Shown: piece by piece, positions 50,270 to 60,381 of the stretch
Numbering within the stretch: the first letter of the stretch is position 1
How the letters are laid out: the number at the start of each line of letters is the position of its first letter
Assembly (NCBI GenBank): GCA_012026795.1
Contig: VEPM01000007.1
Coordinates: 62,001-126,000, forward strand
From: Candidatus Methanoperedens sp.
Lineage (GTDB): Archaea > Halobacteriota > Methanosarcinia > Methanosarcinales > Methanoperedenaceae
Length of the DNA: 64,000 nt
Direction of reading: 5' to 3'
Program-made: the position numbers and the translations under genes
The notes under the pieces: generated by a model
What the model was told of the DNA's origin: nothing
The model's input: only the letters and a program-made list of their open reading frames with translations
Databases searched by the model: none

Positions 50270-51070
50270 TTAATCAATATTAATTTTTCTTTTAGCGGCA
50301 AATAAAATTGTAGAACATAAATATTTTTTAAAAATTGGAATATTAGAGAAATATGAATTTAATTTATAAACAACACCTATAGGCAAATTTTTATATATAA
50401 AATAAGTAACAGGATTTAATATATATGAATTTATATACCGATTCTCAATGATTTCAAATTTTGACTCTACTAATAAATTCTTTATTTCAAACATGTTAAA
50501 ATTAAACACATGATCCTTTTTTTCAGGGCCTATCTTTTTGCAATCATTATTAAGTTTAAAGGAAGTATAATTTGGAACTTTAATGTTTAGAATAGAGGAG
50601 CCATTGGGAGTTGTGATAATTAAAATACCATTTTCTTCCAAAAAATTATTAAATAAATTTAAAAAAAGCTCTGGTTTGTTAACATGTTCTAAGAATTCTG
50701 AAATAATTATACAATTAAAGTTATTCTTAAATGGCAATTTTTCAGCATTGCCAGCTACAAAATTGCAATTTCCATGTTCGTATTTCAAAAATGCATAGCT
50801 TAAACCATCAGAGATATAATCCACACCTACAACATTATAACCTTTTTCAGCAAGAATTAATGGTATATTGCCTTGTGCACATCCAATATCCAAAACCGTC
50901 CCTTTCAATGGAATTGATTTTTCGACTATATTAATAATTTCATTTATCCTTGAAATGTAATATACTGATTCTATAGATTTTTTGTTTGAAGACAAATATT
51001 CTATAGAATCATAATTATAAAATTTTCTGTGTGCCTCTTTATATAAATTTTCTCTTTTGGGTAATATCAT
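50270..51070 (-). CDS. Class I SAM-dependent methyltransferase
   Basis: A 266-residue cytoplasmic methyltransferase. Motif I is VLDIGCAQGNIPLILAEKGY near residue 62, the acidic residue ending strand 2 is in VVGVDYISDG, and motif IV/post region is NCIIISEFLEHVNKPELFLN. Family members in glycan loci methylate sugars or lipid carriers. It converges on GH16 copy 2 with a 12-base gap. The acceptor is unknown. Confidence 0.85.
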   Translation of the reverse strand: MILPKRENLYKEAHRKFYNYDSIEYLSSNKKSIESVYYISRINEIINIVEKSIPLKGTVLDIGCAQGNIPLILAEKGYNVVGVDYISDGLSYAFLKYEHGNCNFVAGNAEKLPFKNNFNCIIISEFLEHVNKPELFLNLFNNFLEENGILIITTPNGSSILNIKVPNYTSFKLNNDCKKIGPEKKDHVFNFNMFEIKNLLVESKFEIIENRYINSYILNPVTYFIYKNLPIGVVYKLNSYFSNIPIFKKYLCSTILFAAKRKINID

Positions 51071-51262
51071 ATTAATCGTCTATTTTACATAAATATTTAT
51101 TATTTTTCTTTTTCACATATGGTTTAAATTGTTTTATAAATAATAAACGTATGCCAGTGTCAAGTCAGTAATATAAAACAACACTCTCCAAAGAAGAATG
51201 AAATACCCTTCGAGAGTTCACCTTCAATGGTGTACATAATATTGAAAGTCAAAATCCTTTCA

Positions 51263-52081
51263 TTAATTCTTACTATAAATGCGTACATAATCTATATCCA
51301 TATATGCTGGAAGTACATTTGAACTCGCACAGTCTGGCCAATCAGATCCGCATATTCCACTCCATGCTCCAGCACTGAATTTCATTTTTATTGTGGTATA
51401 ACGCTGTTGCGATGTTTTCTTTAGTTTTCCATTGATATACCATTTCAATTGATCGCCGTCCCATTCAAAGGCATATACATTAAATCCTTGAGTCCAATCC
51501 GGATTTGATTGGATAACCTCTGTTACATCATATATTGGAATATTGGATACATTTTCATACACTTGAATCAGATATGATTTTGTCGGTCTTTTCCCGATAG
51601 TCTCTGCTATAACTATTTCTGGTGGCCATTCTCCTGCCGAACCGTAAAGACCGAAATATCCATCTGTGCCAAATCCGGGTGGCATTTTTGCTCTAATTTC
51701 CCATCTTCCCTGTTCCATTTTATCGACTACGGAATTAATATTATCAACACCGCCACCGATATATTTTCTTCCGCTGGATGGGTTCATAGCTATACCCAGA
51801 TGCAGTTGACCATTACTTACTTTCACCATACTTGAGTGGAATAATGTATCAGAAGCAGCTCCGCTCTGGTTACCTTCATATACCATCCAATCAGAACTCA
51901 AAAAATTGCTGTTAAACTCATCACTCCAGACCAGTGTATAGTCTAAAGGAGTTTTATCAGGTGTTGACATAGGACTAAAAAATAATATAAGTGAAAATAT
52001 TATAACTATAGATGTTGTCAATATAAATTTATCCACTATTAAATTTATACTATTTATTTTAACGTTAGATACTGTTTTCAT
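51263..52081 (-). CDS. Secreted GH16 protein, copy 3, without CBM
   Basis: A 272-residue GH16 protein with an N-terminal membrane anchor (LTTSIVIIFSLILFFS) and no carbohydrate-binding module. The GH16 domain (about 45-272) is closely related to copies 1 and 2, including DTLFHSSMVKVSNGQLHLGI and the altered catalytic strand EIVIAET. It is on the minus strand ahead of the polytopic-protein/glycosyltransferase operon, so it is probably expressed apart from its tandem relatives. Confidence 0.83.
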   Translation of the reverse strand: MKTVSNVKINSINLIVDKFILTTSIVIIFSLILFFSPMSTPDKTPLDYTLVWSDEFNSNFLSSDWMVYEGNQSGAASDTLFHSSMVKVSNGQLHLGIAMNPSSGRKYIGGGVDNINSVVDKMEQGRWEIRAKMPPGFGTDGYFGLYGSAGEWPPEIVIAETIGKRPTKSYLIQVYENVSNIPIYDVTEVIQSNPDWTQGFNVYAFEWDGDQLKWYINGKLKKTSQQRYTTIKMKFSAGAWSGICGSDWPDCASSNVLPAYMDIDYVRIYSKN

Positions 52082-52137
52082 TATAAGTCTTTTAGAATGG
52101 ATTTATCATTTAAAAAGATTGATAGCAATCCAAAATA

Positions 52138-53808
52138 TTAAATATTATTTTTATATATATTATAATATCCATTTGTATATATTAATTTGGGTGTCTTATT
52201 TGATTCTAACCACAATTTAATGGAATCATATCCAAAAAAGCTAAGAAGGTAATTATTTGTTTGTTTGGAGTGTATAATATATGTTGAATCCTCCAATGAG
52301 GCATTGCTTGGGTTGTAAATACCTGAACGATACGGGCTTATACTCCACCTTTTGTAAAAGGGCAAGGGATGGTAATAATCCAACAAAGGTCCAAAAACAT
52401 AATTTATACTTATAGGATATTCATTTCCGGGTTCCATTCTCAATGCAAAAAATTTTGAACCATATAATTCCGTTGTATAAACCATATCCATACTTTCCGA
52501 ACCATAATGAGCAGGTATGTGAAGAAATAAAAAAATCACCATAATTGTGATCAAGATTTTACTGCGATTTGAAATATTAGCTATGATATAAGTAGCAGCT
52601 GGTATTATGCTATATATATATAATCTGTCATCCATTTCAGAACCATAATTGAGCATTAAAAACAATCCTATGCCTGTAAACCACATAAGACAATGAATTG
52701 ATTTTTTATTATTCAATAAAGTTTTGTTATATAACAGATTCAATGTAACAAAAATTACACTAATAATGTATATTGCAAGATAAGTATATTTCAAGAGTCT
52801 TGGTATTTGGAATATCATATTAGTCTCCACGAATTCAATAGATTTATTCACTATTAAGATTTTAGAAATATTGTCTGCTGCAATTTTAAACATGAATGGT
52901 GCTATGAAAATATAATATGAAAAGAAAAATATTATCGAAAAAAGCATTAAGGTTTTAAATCGTCTTTCATTTAAATACATAATAAATATCATCACCATCA
53001 CGACTAACGAGGTCAATAAATGTGTTATGATAAGAGCAGAAATGAATAGGGTTAACGGAACATATTCATCATATTTCTGATTTATGCTAAAATCATTTAA
53101 TAATATAAATATCATAACAAAAATTAGGTAGGCTATGGACGGTGGACCATAGTAATATAAAAACAATACAAACGAAGTAAGGATCATAAAAGAGAGTAAA
53201 AAAGATTGATCAGGAGAGAAATGAAAGATTCTTCCCATAACAAATGTAAAAAAAATTAGGGCGATCATCCAGAATAATGGCATATACTTTATAATAGACA
53301 TTAAACCAATATCCCCAATTAGAATAAGGAATGCTGAAACTATATGAGTAGCTGGCCACATGTTATAGGCTAAAAGATCCTCAGAATTGATATTAATATA
53401 TTTATTTATCAAAACATTTTGAACTTCTCCTGCTGGATAATAAGACCAGGCAAACCATGCATTTTCCTCGGCAAATACTGGTAAACCAAAAAGATACACA
53501 CCAAGAGTTAATAAATGTATTATATATATCGATGTATTTTTATACTGTGTGTCTAAATATAAACGTATTGAACTAAATATTAGTATCAAAAATCCAATCC
53601 AGTAGGCAAGAGTCAAATGAGATGTTAATCCAAGAAAATCTGTATTGTTGACTACAACCGGTTTTATTTCCCAGATACTATAGAATAAAAATATCAGGCT
53701 AATAGAAATAAGAATCAGATATGTTTTTGAATCAAGTGATGAATGAAATCCTGATTCAGGAAATTCCAATTTTTTTGATGGACTTATGTTAATATTAATT
53801 TTTGACAT
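52138..53808 (-). CDS. Polytopic membrane protein, polymerase or GT-C-like candidate
   Basis: A 556-residue protein with about 12-13 membrane helices and a large loop plus soluble C-terminus (EYPISINYVFGPLLDYYHPLPFYKRW...). NMWPATHIVSAFLILIGD in the first third resembles short motifs of GT-C membrane glycosyltransferases. It is the last gene of the five-glycan-gene operon that begins with the flippase at 58970, the place where a Wzy-type polymerase or ligase is often found. Neither role is proven; no family is recognised. Confidence 0.65.
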   Translation of the reverse strand: MSKININISPSKKLEFPESGFHSSLDSKTYLILISISLIFLFYSIWEIKPVVVNNTDFLGLTSHLTLAYWIGFLILIFSSIRLYLDTQYKNTSIYIIHLLTLGVYLFGLPVFAEENAWFAWSYYPAGEVQNVLINKYININSEDLLAYNMWPATHIVSAFLILIGDIGLMSIIKYMPLFWMIALIFFTFVMGRIFHFSPDQSFLLSFMILTSFVLFLYYYGPPSIAYLIFVMIFILLNDFSINQKYDEYVPLTLFISALIITHLLTSLVVMVMIFIMYLNERRFKTLMLFSIIFFFSYYIFIAPFMFKIAADNISKILIVNKSIEFVETNMIFQIPRLLKYTYLAIYIISVIFVTLNLLYNKTLLNNKKSIHCLMWFTGIGLFLMLNYGSEMDDRLYIYSIIPAATYIIANISNRSKILITIMVIFLFLHIPAHYGSESMDMVYTTELYGSKFFALRMEPGNEYPISINYVFGPLLDYYHPLPFYKRWSISPYRSGIYNPSNASLEDSTYIIHSKQTNNYLLSFFGYDSIKLWLESNKTPKLIYTNGYYNIYKNNI

Positions 53809-53826
53809 ATTGAAACCTCAATTATC

Positions 53827-54744
53827 CTAAATAAATAATTTTTTTAATCTTATTGATCCATATAATCTTCCGAGACGATAACCGGATATGCATAAGAATG
53901 CTAATAAGGGTTCGAATAAACCATATCTGCCACATTTCCAGAACAGCCTGGTAAATGACCGAAAATAGAATAAGGCGATACTGAGCACAAGCTTTAAATA
54001 ATCTATTAATGTACTTTTTAGATTAAAATTCATAAAAGAACTATGTTTTTCATATAGAAGCACACTTCCGTATCCATAGCTAAATTGTTGCTTAAATAAG
54101 GATTTTATATTTGTTCTATGTTTATGAATTACAATTGCATTTTGGTCATATACTATCTTATATTCTGTTTCTAATTGCATCCGCCATGCAAAATCAGCAT
54201 CGCCACCTGAAATTAATTTTTCATCAAAATAGCCTATTTTTTCAAATATCACCTTCCTGTAGGCAACATTTGCTGTCATGGGATATGGTAAGAACTCTGA
54301 ATTCAATGTATTTTTTTGGGACATTATATCTTTTTTTGTATAATATTCCTCCACGATATTAAACCATTTTCCTGATAAAATTTCACCTGCCACACAACCA
54401 ACTGAATTTTCTGAGAAACCCTCAACGATATTAATTAACCAGTTTTTATCAACAATACAGTCAGCATCAGTGAATACTAATATTTCTCCTTTAGCATTCC
54501 TGATCCCTGTATTTCTTGCTGCATAGGAACTTTTTCTTTTTTCAAAAAACAACTTTAATTCTGGAATATTTTTTTGAAATTTTTTAATTAATTCAACTGT
54601 CGTATCCCTGGACCCATTATCTACAATAAGAATCTCATATTTATTATCCGGATAATTGATATTAATCAGGGAGTTCATCAAATTGTTAATATGGTTAGCA
54701 CCATTCAGAACAGGTACAATTATTGATAAGTAAGGCTTCTCCAA
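53827..54744 (-). CDS. GT2 glycosyltransferase
   Basis: A 305-residue GT-A enzyme. Motifs: LSIIVPVLNGANHINNLMNSL, IVDNGSRDTTVELI, the donor region YAARNTGIRNAKGEILVFTDADC (DxD-type DAD), GGDADFAWRMQLE in the acceptor region. Residues about 250-290 form hydrophobic helices that may attach it to the membrane. It is one of four consecutive GT2 genes. Donor and linkage unknown. Confidence 0.88.
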   Translation of the reverse strand: MEKPYLSIIVPVLNGANHINNLMNSLININYPDNKYEILIVDNGSRDTTVELIKKFQKNIPELKLFFEKRKSSYAARNTGIRNAKGEILVFTDADCIVDKNWLINIVEGFSENSVGCVAGEILSGKWFNIVEEYYTKKDIMSQKNTLNSEFLPYPMTANVAYRKVIFEKIGYFDEKLISGGDADFAWRMQLETEYKIVYDQNAIVIHKHRTNIKSLFKQQFSYGYGSVLLYEKHSSFMNFNLKSTLIDYLKLVLSIALFYFRSFTRLFWKCGRYGLFEPLLAFLCISGYRLGRLYGSIRLKKLFI

Positions 54745-54748
54745 AATA

Positions 54749-55660
54749 TCACTCCTTTTTTAAAATTTCAATACACCCGTAGAAGTATCCCCGAAATTCA
54801 TTTGAACTAAATCTGAGCGCGGCCAATAAAAATAAACCAATAATCGAGATCAAAAATGCAAATCTATGTTGAATTGTCTGAGGAAAATTTTTCTTGAATA
54901 AATAAAAGTGATTTTCTACTAACATTTTCGCCCTATCACTGTCAGAGTCCCTTGATACCGGGGATGCTTTGTGAATAAGTTTTGCAAATGGAGTGAATAT
55001 TACTTTGAATTTTCTTGATATCCTGTATGATATATCACAATCTTCCATAAAACTATATCCTTTAAAATACTCATCAAAATGAAACTCATCCAGAGCATTT
55101 TTTCTAAATGCCATATTTGCGCCCTGTACACATTCGATTCTTTTGATTTTGTTGTGGCCTACTATATATCTGGGAAATCCTGATGGTAGAAAATATCCAT
55201 TACCAAATCTGCTCAAAAAAAACAGGAAGAAAAAAACATTCCTTATATCCTTTATGAAAGAATATCTTATTAACTTTGGAAATGTCCTTGTTAACATATC
55301 AGCTTGAATTATGTCTCCTGTTACTAATCCAACATTTTCATAAGAATCAAATATTTTTAAAATTTCATATAAATAATCTTTATCTAATATTACATCATCG
55401 TCAACAAATATTATTATTTCTCCCCTACTTTTTTCGATTCCGGCATTTCTTGCCCTTGTCAGGCCAACTCTGATAGTATAATGTTTTATGAAATCGTTTT
55501 TATGTATAAATTTTCTCAATTTATCGATATTTTCTTCAGAATTACTTGAATCTATTATTATAATTTCATCGGGCATGATTGATTGAGCTAAAATAGATTC
55601 CAAACAATTCATCAAATCTTGTAGTCTATCTTTGGTACATATAATTATTGATATTTTCAT
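54749..55660 (-). CDS. GT2 glycosyltransferase
   Basis: A 303-residue GT-A enzyme beginning ISIIICTKDRLQDLMNCLES. Motifs: IIDSSNSEENIDKLR, RVGLTRARNAGIEKSRGEIIIFVDDDV (DDD metal site) and FMEDCDISYRIS. A hydrophobic segment lies near the C-terminus (AFLISIIGLFLLAALRF). Its start overlaps the end of the upstream GT2 gene by four bases, and it follows the next gene by four, so it is tightly packed in the operon. Confidence 0.88.
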   Translation of the reverse strand: MKISIIICTKDRLQDLMNCLESILAQSIMPDEIIIIDSSNSEENIDKLRKFIHKNDFIKHYTIRVGLTRARNAGIEKSRGEIIIFVDDDVILDKDYLYEILKIFDSYENVGLVTGDIIQADMLTRTFPKLIRYSFIKDIRNVFFFLFFLSRFGNGYFLPSGFPRYIVGHNKIKRIECVQGANMAFRKNALDEFHFDEYFKGYSFMEDCDISYRISRKFKVIFTPFAKLIHKASPVSRDSDSDRAKMLVENHFYLFKKNFPQTIQHRFAFLISIIGLFLLAALRFSSNEFRGYFYGCIEILKKE

Positions 55661-56511
55661 GATTTAAATTTTATATTTATATTGAATAATAGTGTTTTTA
55701 TTATGCCTGTAACATACGGAATTGAGAAAAAAATAATAAAAAGTAAATCAAATATATTATAATTGGCATATTCTACTGTTCTTGGGGTAGGCTTACCGCC
55801 AAGCATTGCCCTTGTAATCCCTGAGTAATACATCCTTTTCCACATCCATTTGAACTTTGTTCTTTCTATGGGTATTTGATGCCAAACAATGGCTGCGGGA
55901 TTATATATTATTTTCAAATTTTTCTTCTTGATACGCCTGCAAAAATCAATTTCTTCGCCACACAATAGATTTTCCTTTCTTCTTCCTATATGCGCTAGAA
56001 AATTCTGATTTGAAATTAAATTTCTATTAACTGCAAAATTTCCTCCAAAAATCTGATCAACTTCCTTTAAATCACTACCCATATCAAATAGCGAGTAAAA
56101 TCCCTGGGCAATAGATGAGTTGGAAAATATTTTATTTGGTTTGACAGTCCATTTTGGAAGGACTTTTCCCCCAACAATTGCAACATTTTCGGCAAAGGAA
56201 GTGGAAATGTTTTTTGCCCAATTCAGATCAACTATACAATCAGCATCCGTAAATGCAAGGATGTTTTTTTTAGAGACTCTGATACCTTCGTTTCGTGCTT
56301 CAGACAGTCCTTTTGGAGGTGTATAAAAATATTTGATTTTATCAATATTTAACGTATGACAAAATTTCTTTATATCTTCCTTTTTCGAACTATCTATTAT
56401 TATGATTTCATATATTGCTTCTTGAGATAATAATGAGTTCAGGCATTGATCTATAAGATTAATGGGATCATCATAAGTAGAAACTATTACACTGATTTTG
56501 TCAATACCCAT
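55657..56511 (-). CDS. GT2 glycosyltransferase
   Basis: A 284-residue GT-A enzyme with ISVIVSTYDDPINLIDQCLNS, EIIIIDSSKKEDIKK, PPKGLSEARNEGIRVSKKNI, the FTDADCIVD metal site and LLCGEEIDFCRRI acceptor loop. The C-terminus is hydrophobic (LLFIIFFSIPYVTGII). It overlaps the following GT2 gene in an ATGA. Its closest relative in the window seems to be the 303-residue neighbour. Confidence 0.88.
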   Translation of the reverse strand: MGIDKISVIVSTYDDPINLIDQCLNSLLSQEAIYEIIIIDSSKKEDIKKFCHTLNIDKIKYFYTPPKGLSEARNEGIRVSKKNILAFTDADCIVDLNWAKNISTSFAENVAIVGGKVLPKWTVKPNKIFSNSSIAQGFYSLFDMGSDLKEVDQIFGGNFAVNRNLISNQNFLAHIGRRKENLLCGEEIDFCRRIKKKNLKIIYNPAAIVWHQIPIERTKFKWMWKRMYYSGITRAMLGGKPTPRTVEYANYNIFDLLFIIFFSIPYVTGIIKTLLFNINIKFKS

Positions 56512-56529
56512 TATACACCTTTTTTTGCT

Positions 56530-57519
56530 CTAATAATCCTGTTTGTAATGAATTTTATTAAGTATATTTCCCATTACATATCCGGTAATTACAGCAAATG
56601 TCGTTGAAAAAAGTAATAAGAAATAATTCATTTGGTGTATATTAAAAAAATTCTTTGAAATTGAAGATACTACTAATTTAAGATAATTTTGTTCATGATA
56701 AAAAACTTCCTTTTGTGCAAAGTTAGTCTGGATAACCTGACCAAGTTCATATTTTAATAAGCCTTCCGAGTAAGATCTTTGAAGTAAATAAATTAATTTT
56801 GTTCTTTCTTTAGATACATTATGATAAACCAGGATTTCAGGATCATATAATACATTATTGTGATTTCTAAGGAAAAGTCTGATGCCAAAAAGAGTATCCT
56901 CCATTTTCCAGTTTCTTCCATCAAACATTTTTTCAAATTGTATCTCATTGAACAAATCTTTTCTTACAGCCATGTTCGCTGAAATAACATTTCTTATAAA
57001 CTGTTTCTTAACAGGATGTCCTTTATATGTACAACCTACTACCCATAACAACTCTTCAGGAAGCTTATATGCATTTTCTTCATAAATAGGTATCAGCTTC
57101 CCGCCACACGCCAATATTTCAGGATATTCTGAAAAATCTTTCGCAATAGTTTCAAGCCAATTAGAAGAAGCAAAAGCATCATCGTCGATAAATGCAATAA
57201 TTTCTCCGTTTGCATGTTCTATCCCACGATTTCTTGATACAGAAGGACCTTCATTTTTTATATTCTCAACTATTAATATTTTAGTTACTGCCCTTAATTG
57301 AGATTCCATCTTATGCTTAAGTTCTTTGTTGCCATCAATGACAAGTATTATCTCGACATTTTTATAAGTATTATCCAATATGGATTGTATGCACTTCATG
57401 GTCATTTCAATCCGTTCTAAGGAATATGCGCAGATAACGACCGATATAAGCTGACATTGCGATACATTTTTGTTCATTGATTCCATCCTTAACAAACCCA
57501 TTATATATATATTCTTCAC
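56530..57519 (-). CDS. GT2 glycosyltransferase
   Basis: A 329-residue GT-A enzyme. LISVVICAYSLERIEMTMKC near residue 25, ILVIDGNKELKHK, NEGPSVSRNRGIEHANGEIIAFIDDDA (metal site) and KMEDTLFGIRLF. Two hydrophobic helices lie at the C-terminus (NYFLLLFSTTFAVITGYVMG). Its ATG overlaps the flippase stop by four bases, favouring the first methionine although later ones (residues 7, 12 and 15) would also give a normal N-terminus. Confidence 0.87.
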   Translation of the reverse strand: MKNIYIMGLLRMESMNKNVSQCQLISVVICAYSLERIEMTMKCIQSILDNTYKNVEIILVIDGNKELKHKMESQLRAVTKILIVENIKNEGPSVSRNRGIEHANGEIIAFIDDDAFASSNWLETIAKDFSEYPEILACGGKLIPIYEENAYKLPEELLWVVGCTYKGHPVKKQFIRNVISANMAVRKDLFNEIQFEKMFDGRNWKMEDTLFGIRLFLRNHNNVLYDPEILVYHNVSKERTKLIYLLQRSYSEGLLKYELGQVIQTNFAQKEVFYHEQNYLKLVVSSISKNFFNIHQMNYFLLLFSTTFAVITGYVMGNILNKIHYKQDY

Positions 57520-58970
57520 CCTTTTATCTCGCGAATTAGCGTTTTTATTTCGTTGAATATATCTTTATAAATTATTCGTATTGATATTATATATATGAGT
57601 ATTCCAATGAATACTGAACTTAAAAATACATATATTTGTTGTGTGTTATATATTACAATATATTTGTATATCGCTATGCCAATCATCATAATTATTGAGC
57701 CTATCGCCGCAGGAATAATTTCTTTGATAATTGCACGCATATTTAATTTTATTAATGTATTTGTCATCATTTGAAAAATCAATACCAGAAATATTGTTCC
57801 AACTGCTACAGCGATCGCCATTCCTACTAATCCGTATTTTGTCCCGATTATAACGGCTACAGGCATAAGAATTATGCCATAAGTATGCTGCCTTAACGGA
57901 AGATCACTCCTGCCCTTTGAATACTGTACAGTATTTGCGATTGTACCTATGGAAACCAGAGCGCTACTGACACAGAATATCTGTAACAATATGACCATAG
58001 GAATCCATTTTTCTCCGTAAAAAATTGAAACGAATTCGAATGCTATTACAGACAAACCAAAGAGCATAGGAAATGTGATTAAAGAAACATATCTAATTAT
58101 CCTGAGATATCCTATTCTTACGTTATTGTCATCATCTTGAATCTTTGAAAATGCCGGAAATGTTACTCTCATTATAGTCCATGAGATATTTTGTACAGGA
58201 AATGAAGTCAAATTTCTTGCAAGAGTATAATATCCTAATGAAAAGGTGCCAAATAATCTCCCAATTATCAAATAATCTATATTCATGGACATATATCTCA
58301 GAATATTTGACCCCACTATATTACCTCCAAAATCGAAAAGTTCCTTAAAATGTATGAAACTGAATTTCAATAATGGTCTCCATGCGTTTATTTTCCATAA
58401 TATTATAACTGAAACAAATGTATTGGAAATGCTTCCAAGTACAATGCTCCATGCACCATAACCATAAAATGCCAATAAAATAGATATAATTCCGGACACT
58501 AAAGTCGCATTAACGTCAACAATCGTTAATTTTTTAAATTCAAGACTCTTTTCGAGTAGTGATCTTTGAATAATGCCAAAGGATCCAATTATGAAGGCTG
58601 TAGAACTAACAATAAGTATTGGTCTAACCATATCATTATTATAAAAATCTGCGATAAATGAGGATGTGGAGACAACTATAATAAATAGAATAGTACTCAT
58701 CATTATATTTGCCCAAAATGATGTTGAAAGATGTATATCGTTCACATGTTTTTTCTGAATTATCGCTGCGCTTAGTCCAAGTTCATTAATAGTAGTAATC
58801 AAACCTGTAACAACAGTTGCTAATCCCACAATCCCAAAGTCCTGTGGAGACAATAATCTGGCAAGTATTATAAGAACTATAAATTGAAAAATCTGTGTCA
58901 AAATCTGAGAAAACCAACTCCATAATATACCAAACACAGCTAGAAGTTTAAAATTATTATCTTTTTTCAT
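57516..58970 (-). CDS. Polysaccharide flippase, Wzx/PST type (WzxC-like)
   Basis: A 484-residue membrane protein with 12-14 helices of the MOP superfamily. The N-terminal region GILWSWFSQILTQIFQFIVLIILARLLSPQDFGIVGLATVVTG-type signature (helices 1-2, LLSPQDFGIVGLA loop) and FGTFSLGYYTLARNL are characteristic of oligosaccharide flippases. It moves lipid-linked glycan units across the membrane. It is the first gene of the operon with four GT2 genes and the polytopic protein. Confidence 0.92.
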   Translation of the reverse strand: MKKDNNFKLLAVFGILWSWFSQILTQIFQFIVLIILARLLSPQDFGIVGLATVVTGLITTINELGLSAAIIQKKHVNDIHLSTSFWANIMMSTILFIIVVSTSSFIADFYNNDMVRPILIVSSTAFIIGSFGIIQRSLLEKSLEFKKLTIVDVNATLVSGIISILLAFYGYGAWSIVLGSISNTFVSVIILWKINAWRPLLKFSFIHFKELFDFGGNIVGSNILRYMSMNIDYLIIGRLFGTFSLGYYTLARNLTSFPVQNISWTIMRVTFPAFSKIQDDDNNVRIGYLRIIRYVSLITFPMLFGLSVIAFEFVSIFYGEKWIPMVILLQIFCVSSALVSIGTIANTVQYSKGRSDLPLRQHTYGIILMPVAVIIGTKYGLVGMAIAVAVGTIFLVLIFQMMTNTLIKLNMRAIIKEIIPAAIGSIIMMIGIAIYKYIVIYNTQQIYVFLSSVFIGILIYIISIRIIYKDIFNEIKTLIREIKG

Positions 58971-59114
58971 TTGCCGACAGATAGTCCCTTTATTAAATAA
59001 TCTTAACCCATATAAATATATGATGTACTATGTATACATTAATATAAATTTAGTAAATAATTATCCTTGCATAAGCTATATACAGTTTAAAAAGAATAGC
59101 ACCTATTTCCATCT

Positions 59115-60368
59115 ATGAAAGACAATATCCGCATTCGAACATCTACTGTTTTAGTTATTCTGTTAGTTATAATAATTCCGGATATTTATTGGTCTACATT
59201 TTATGGTGGGCGGACAGGACCAGATAAAGCGGGTAATACAAATATTAGCCTGAATGTAAATTCTCCGGCAGTATCCACAACTTCGAATTTTACCCATCCC
59301 AATATGTACCTCAACATGGATGAGATCAAAGCCATCAAGGTAAGGGTCGATGCAAATGAAGAGCCTTGGAAAACTGCATACAATGCTATGATTTCAGAAG
59401 CAAATTCTGTATTAAAAGAGCAAACTCCAAGCGTTACATATGGTGGGAAAACTCCGCCCAGTGGAAATAAACACGATTATTATTCAGAATTACCATATTC
59501 TACGGACGGTGTCTTCGATAAGAGTCGTGACAGGACAGACTATCAGTCCGCAATAAAGCTGGGGAGAAATGTGCGTAGCCTGGGGCTGGCATATGCGTTT
59601 ACTGGAGAAGGAAAGTATGCTGATAAAGCACTGGAATTCATCAGGGTCTGGTCGATTGATCCCCCGACAAGGATGAATCCCAGATTCACAGATTGGCAAT
59701 CCAAGATCGAGATTGCAATCACACTTCCAGGTATGTTCTATGGAGCCGAGCTTATATGGAATTATCAGGGCTGGACTCCTGCAGATAAGGATGCATTCAA
59801 ATCATGGACCGCAAGAATACTTGAGGATGCAAAAAACTGGTCAGCTGAGAATAACTTTGAGAACTGGCGACTCGTGTTCATCAGTTCTGCCTCGGTGATA
59901 ACAGAAGATTCAGAAAGTATGACTTACGCTTTCGACCAATGGAAGGCTATAATCTCCAGTCAGATGGACTTAAATGGGAGTATGATAAAAGAAACAGGAA
60001 GAACAAACTCCCTCAGCTATTCCCTTTATGCTATAAATGCGATGATCCAGACAGCAGAAATCGCCAGGCATTACGGGGTGGATCTTTATGATTATAGACT
60101 CGAAGATGGACGAGGCCTGGAGAAAGCCCTGGATTTCCATGCTCCCTATGCAGCAGATCCGTCGAAATGGCCATATCAGCAAATAACTGCCTATGCAGGG
60201 GATAATGCAGCACTTTATGAACTGGCATATTCATTCAGGCGGAAACCTTCGTATCTTGATATCATCAATAAGTGGAAGAGACCCATGTATGAAAGCAGAA
60301 CTATGGGGCCGGTGACGCTTACACATTCCTTTAACGCATATCCTTTTACTTTTGCAGGTATCAATTAA
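59115..60368 (+). CDS. Alginate-lyase-family secreted enzyme, second copy, no CBM
   Basis: A 417-residue exported protein with a membrane anchor/signal at about 9-27 (STVLVILLVIIIPDIYW) and the same alpha-toroid domain as 43961-46243 (from FTHPNMYLNMDEIKA onward, over 90 percent alike by eye). The ENNFENWR and HYGVDLYDYRLEDGRG motifs are identical. It lacks the carbohydrate-binding modules. Its stop is followed after 13 bases by the GT4 gene. This copy keeps the original lyase-GT4 arrangement, which the other copy has lost. Confidence 0.85.
   Translation: MKDNIRIRTSTVLVILLVIIIPDIYWSTFYGGRTGPDKAGNTNISLNVNSPAVSTTSNFTHPNMYLNMDEIKAIKVRVDANEEPWKTAYNAMISEANSVLKEQTPSVTYGGKTPPSGNKHDYYSELPYSTDGVFDKSRDRTDYQSAIKLGRNVRSLGLAYAFTGEGKYADKALEFIRVWSIDPPTRMNPRFTDWQSKIEIAITLPGMFYGAELIWNYQGWTPADKDAFKSWTARILEDAKNWSAENNFENWRLVFISSASVITEDSESMTYAFDQWKAIISSQMDLNGSMIKETGRTNSLSYSLYAINAMIQTAEIARHYGVDLYDYRLEDGRGLEKALDFHAPYAADPSKWPYQQITAYAGDNAALYELAYSFRRKPSYLDIINKWKRPMYESRTMGPVTLTHSFNAYPFTFAGIN
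59665..59893 (+). repeat. 229-base run identical to 45531-45759
   Basis: Second member of the identical block inside the two alginate-lyase-family genes; see 45531-45759. Confidence 0.8.
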
Positions 60369-60381
60369 TGGATGATTAATT

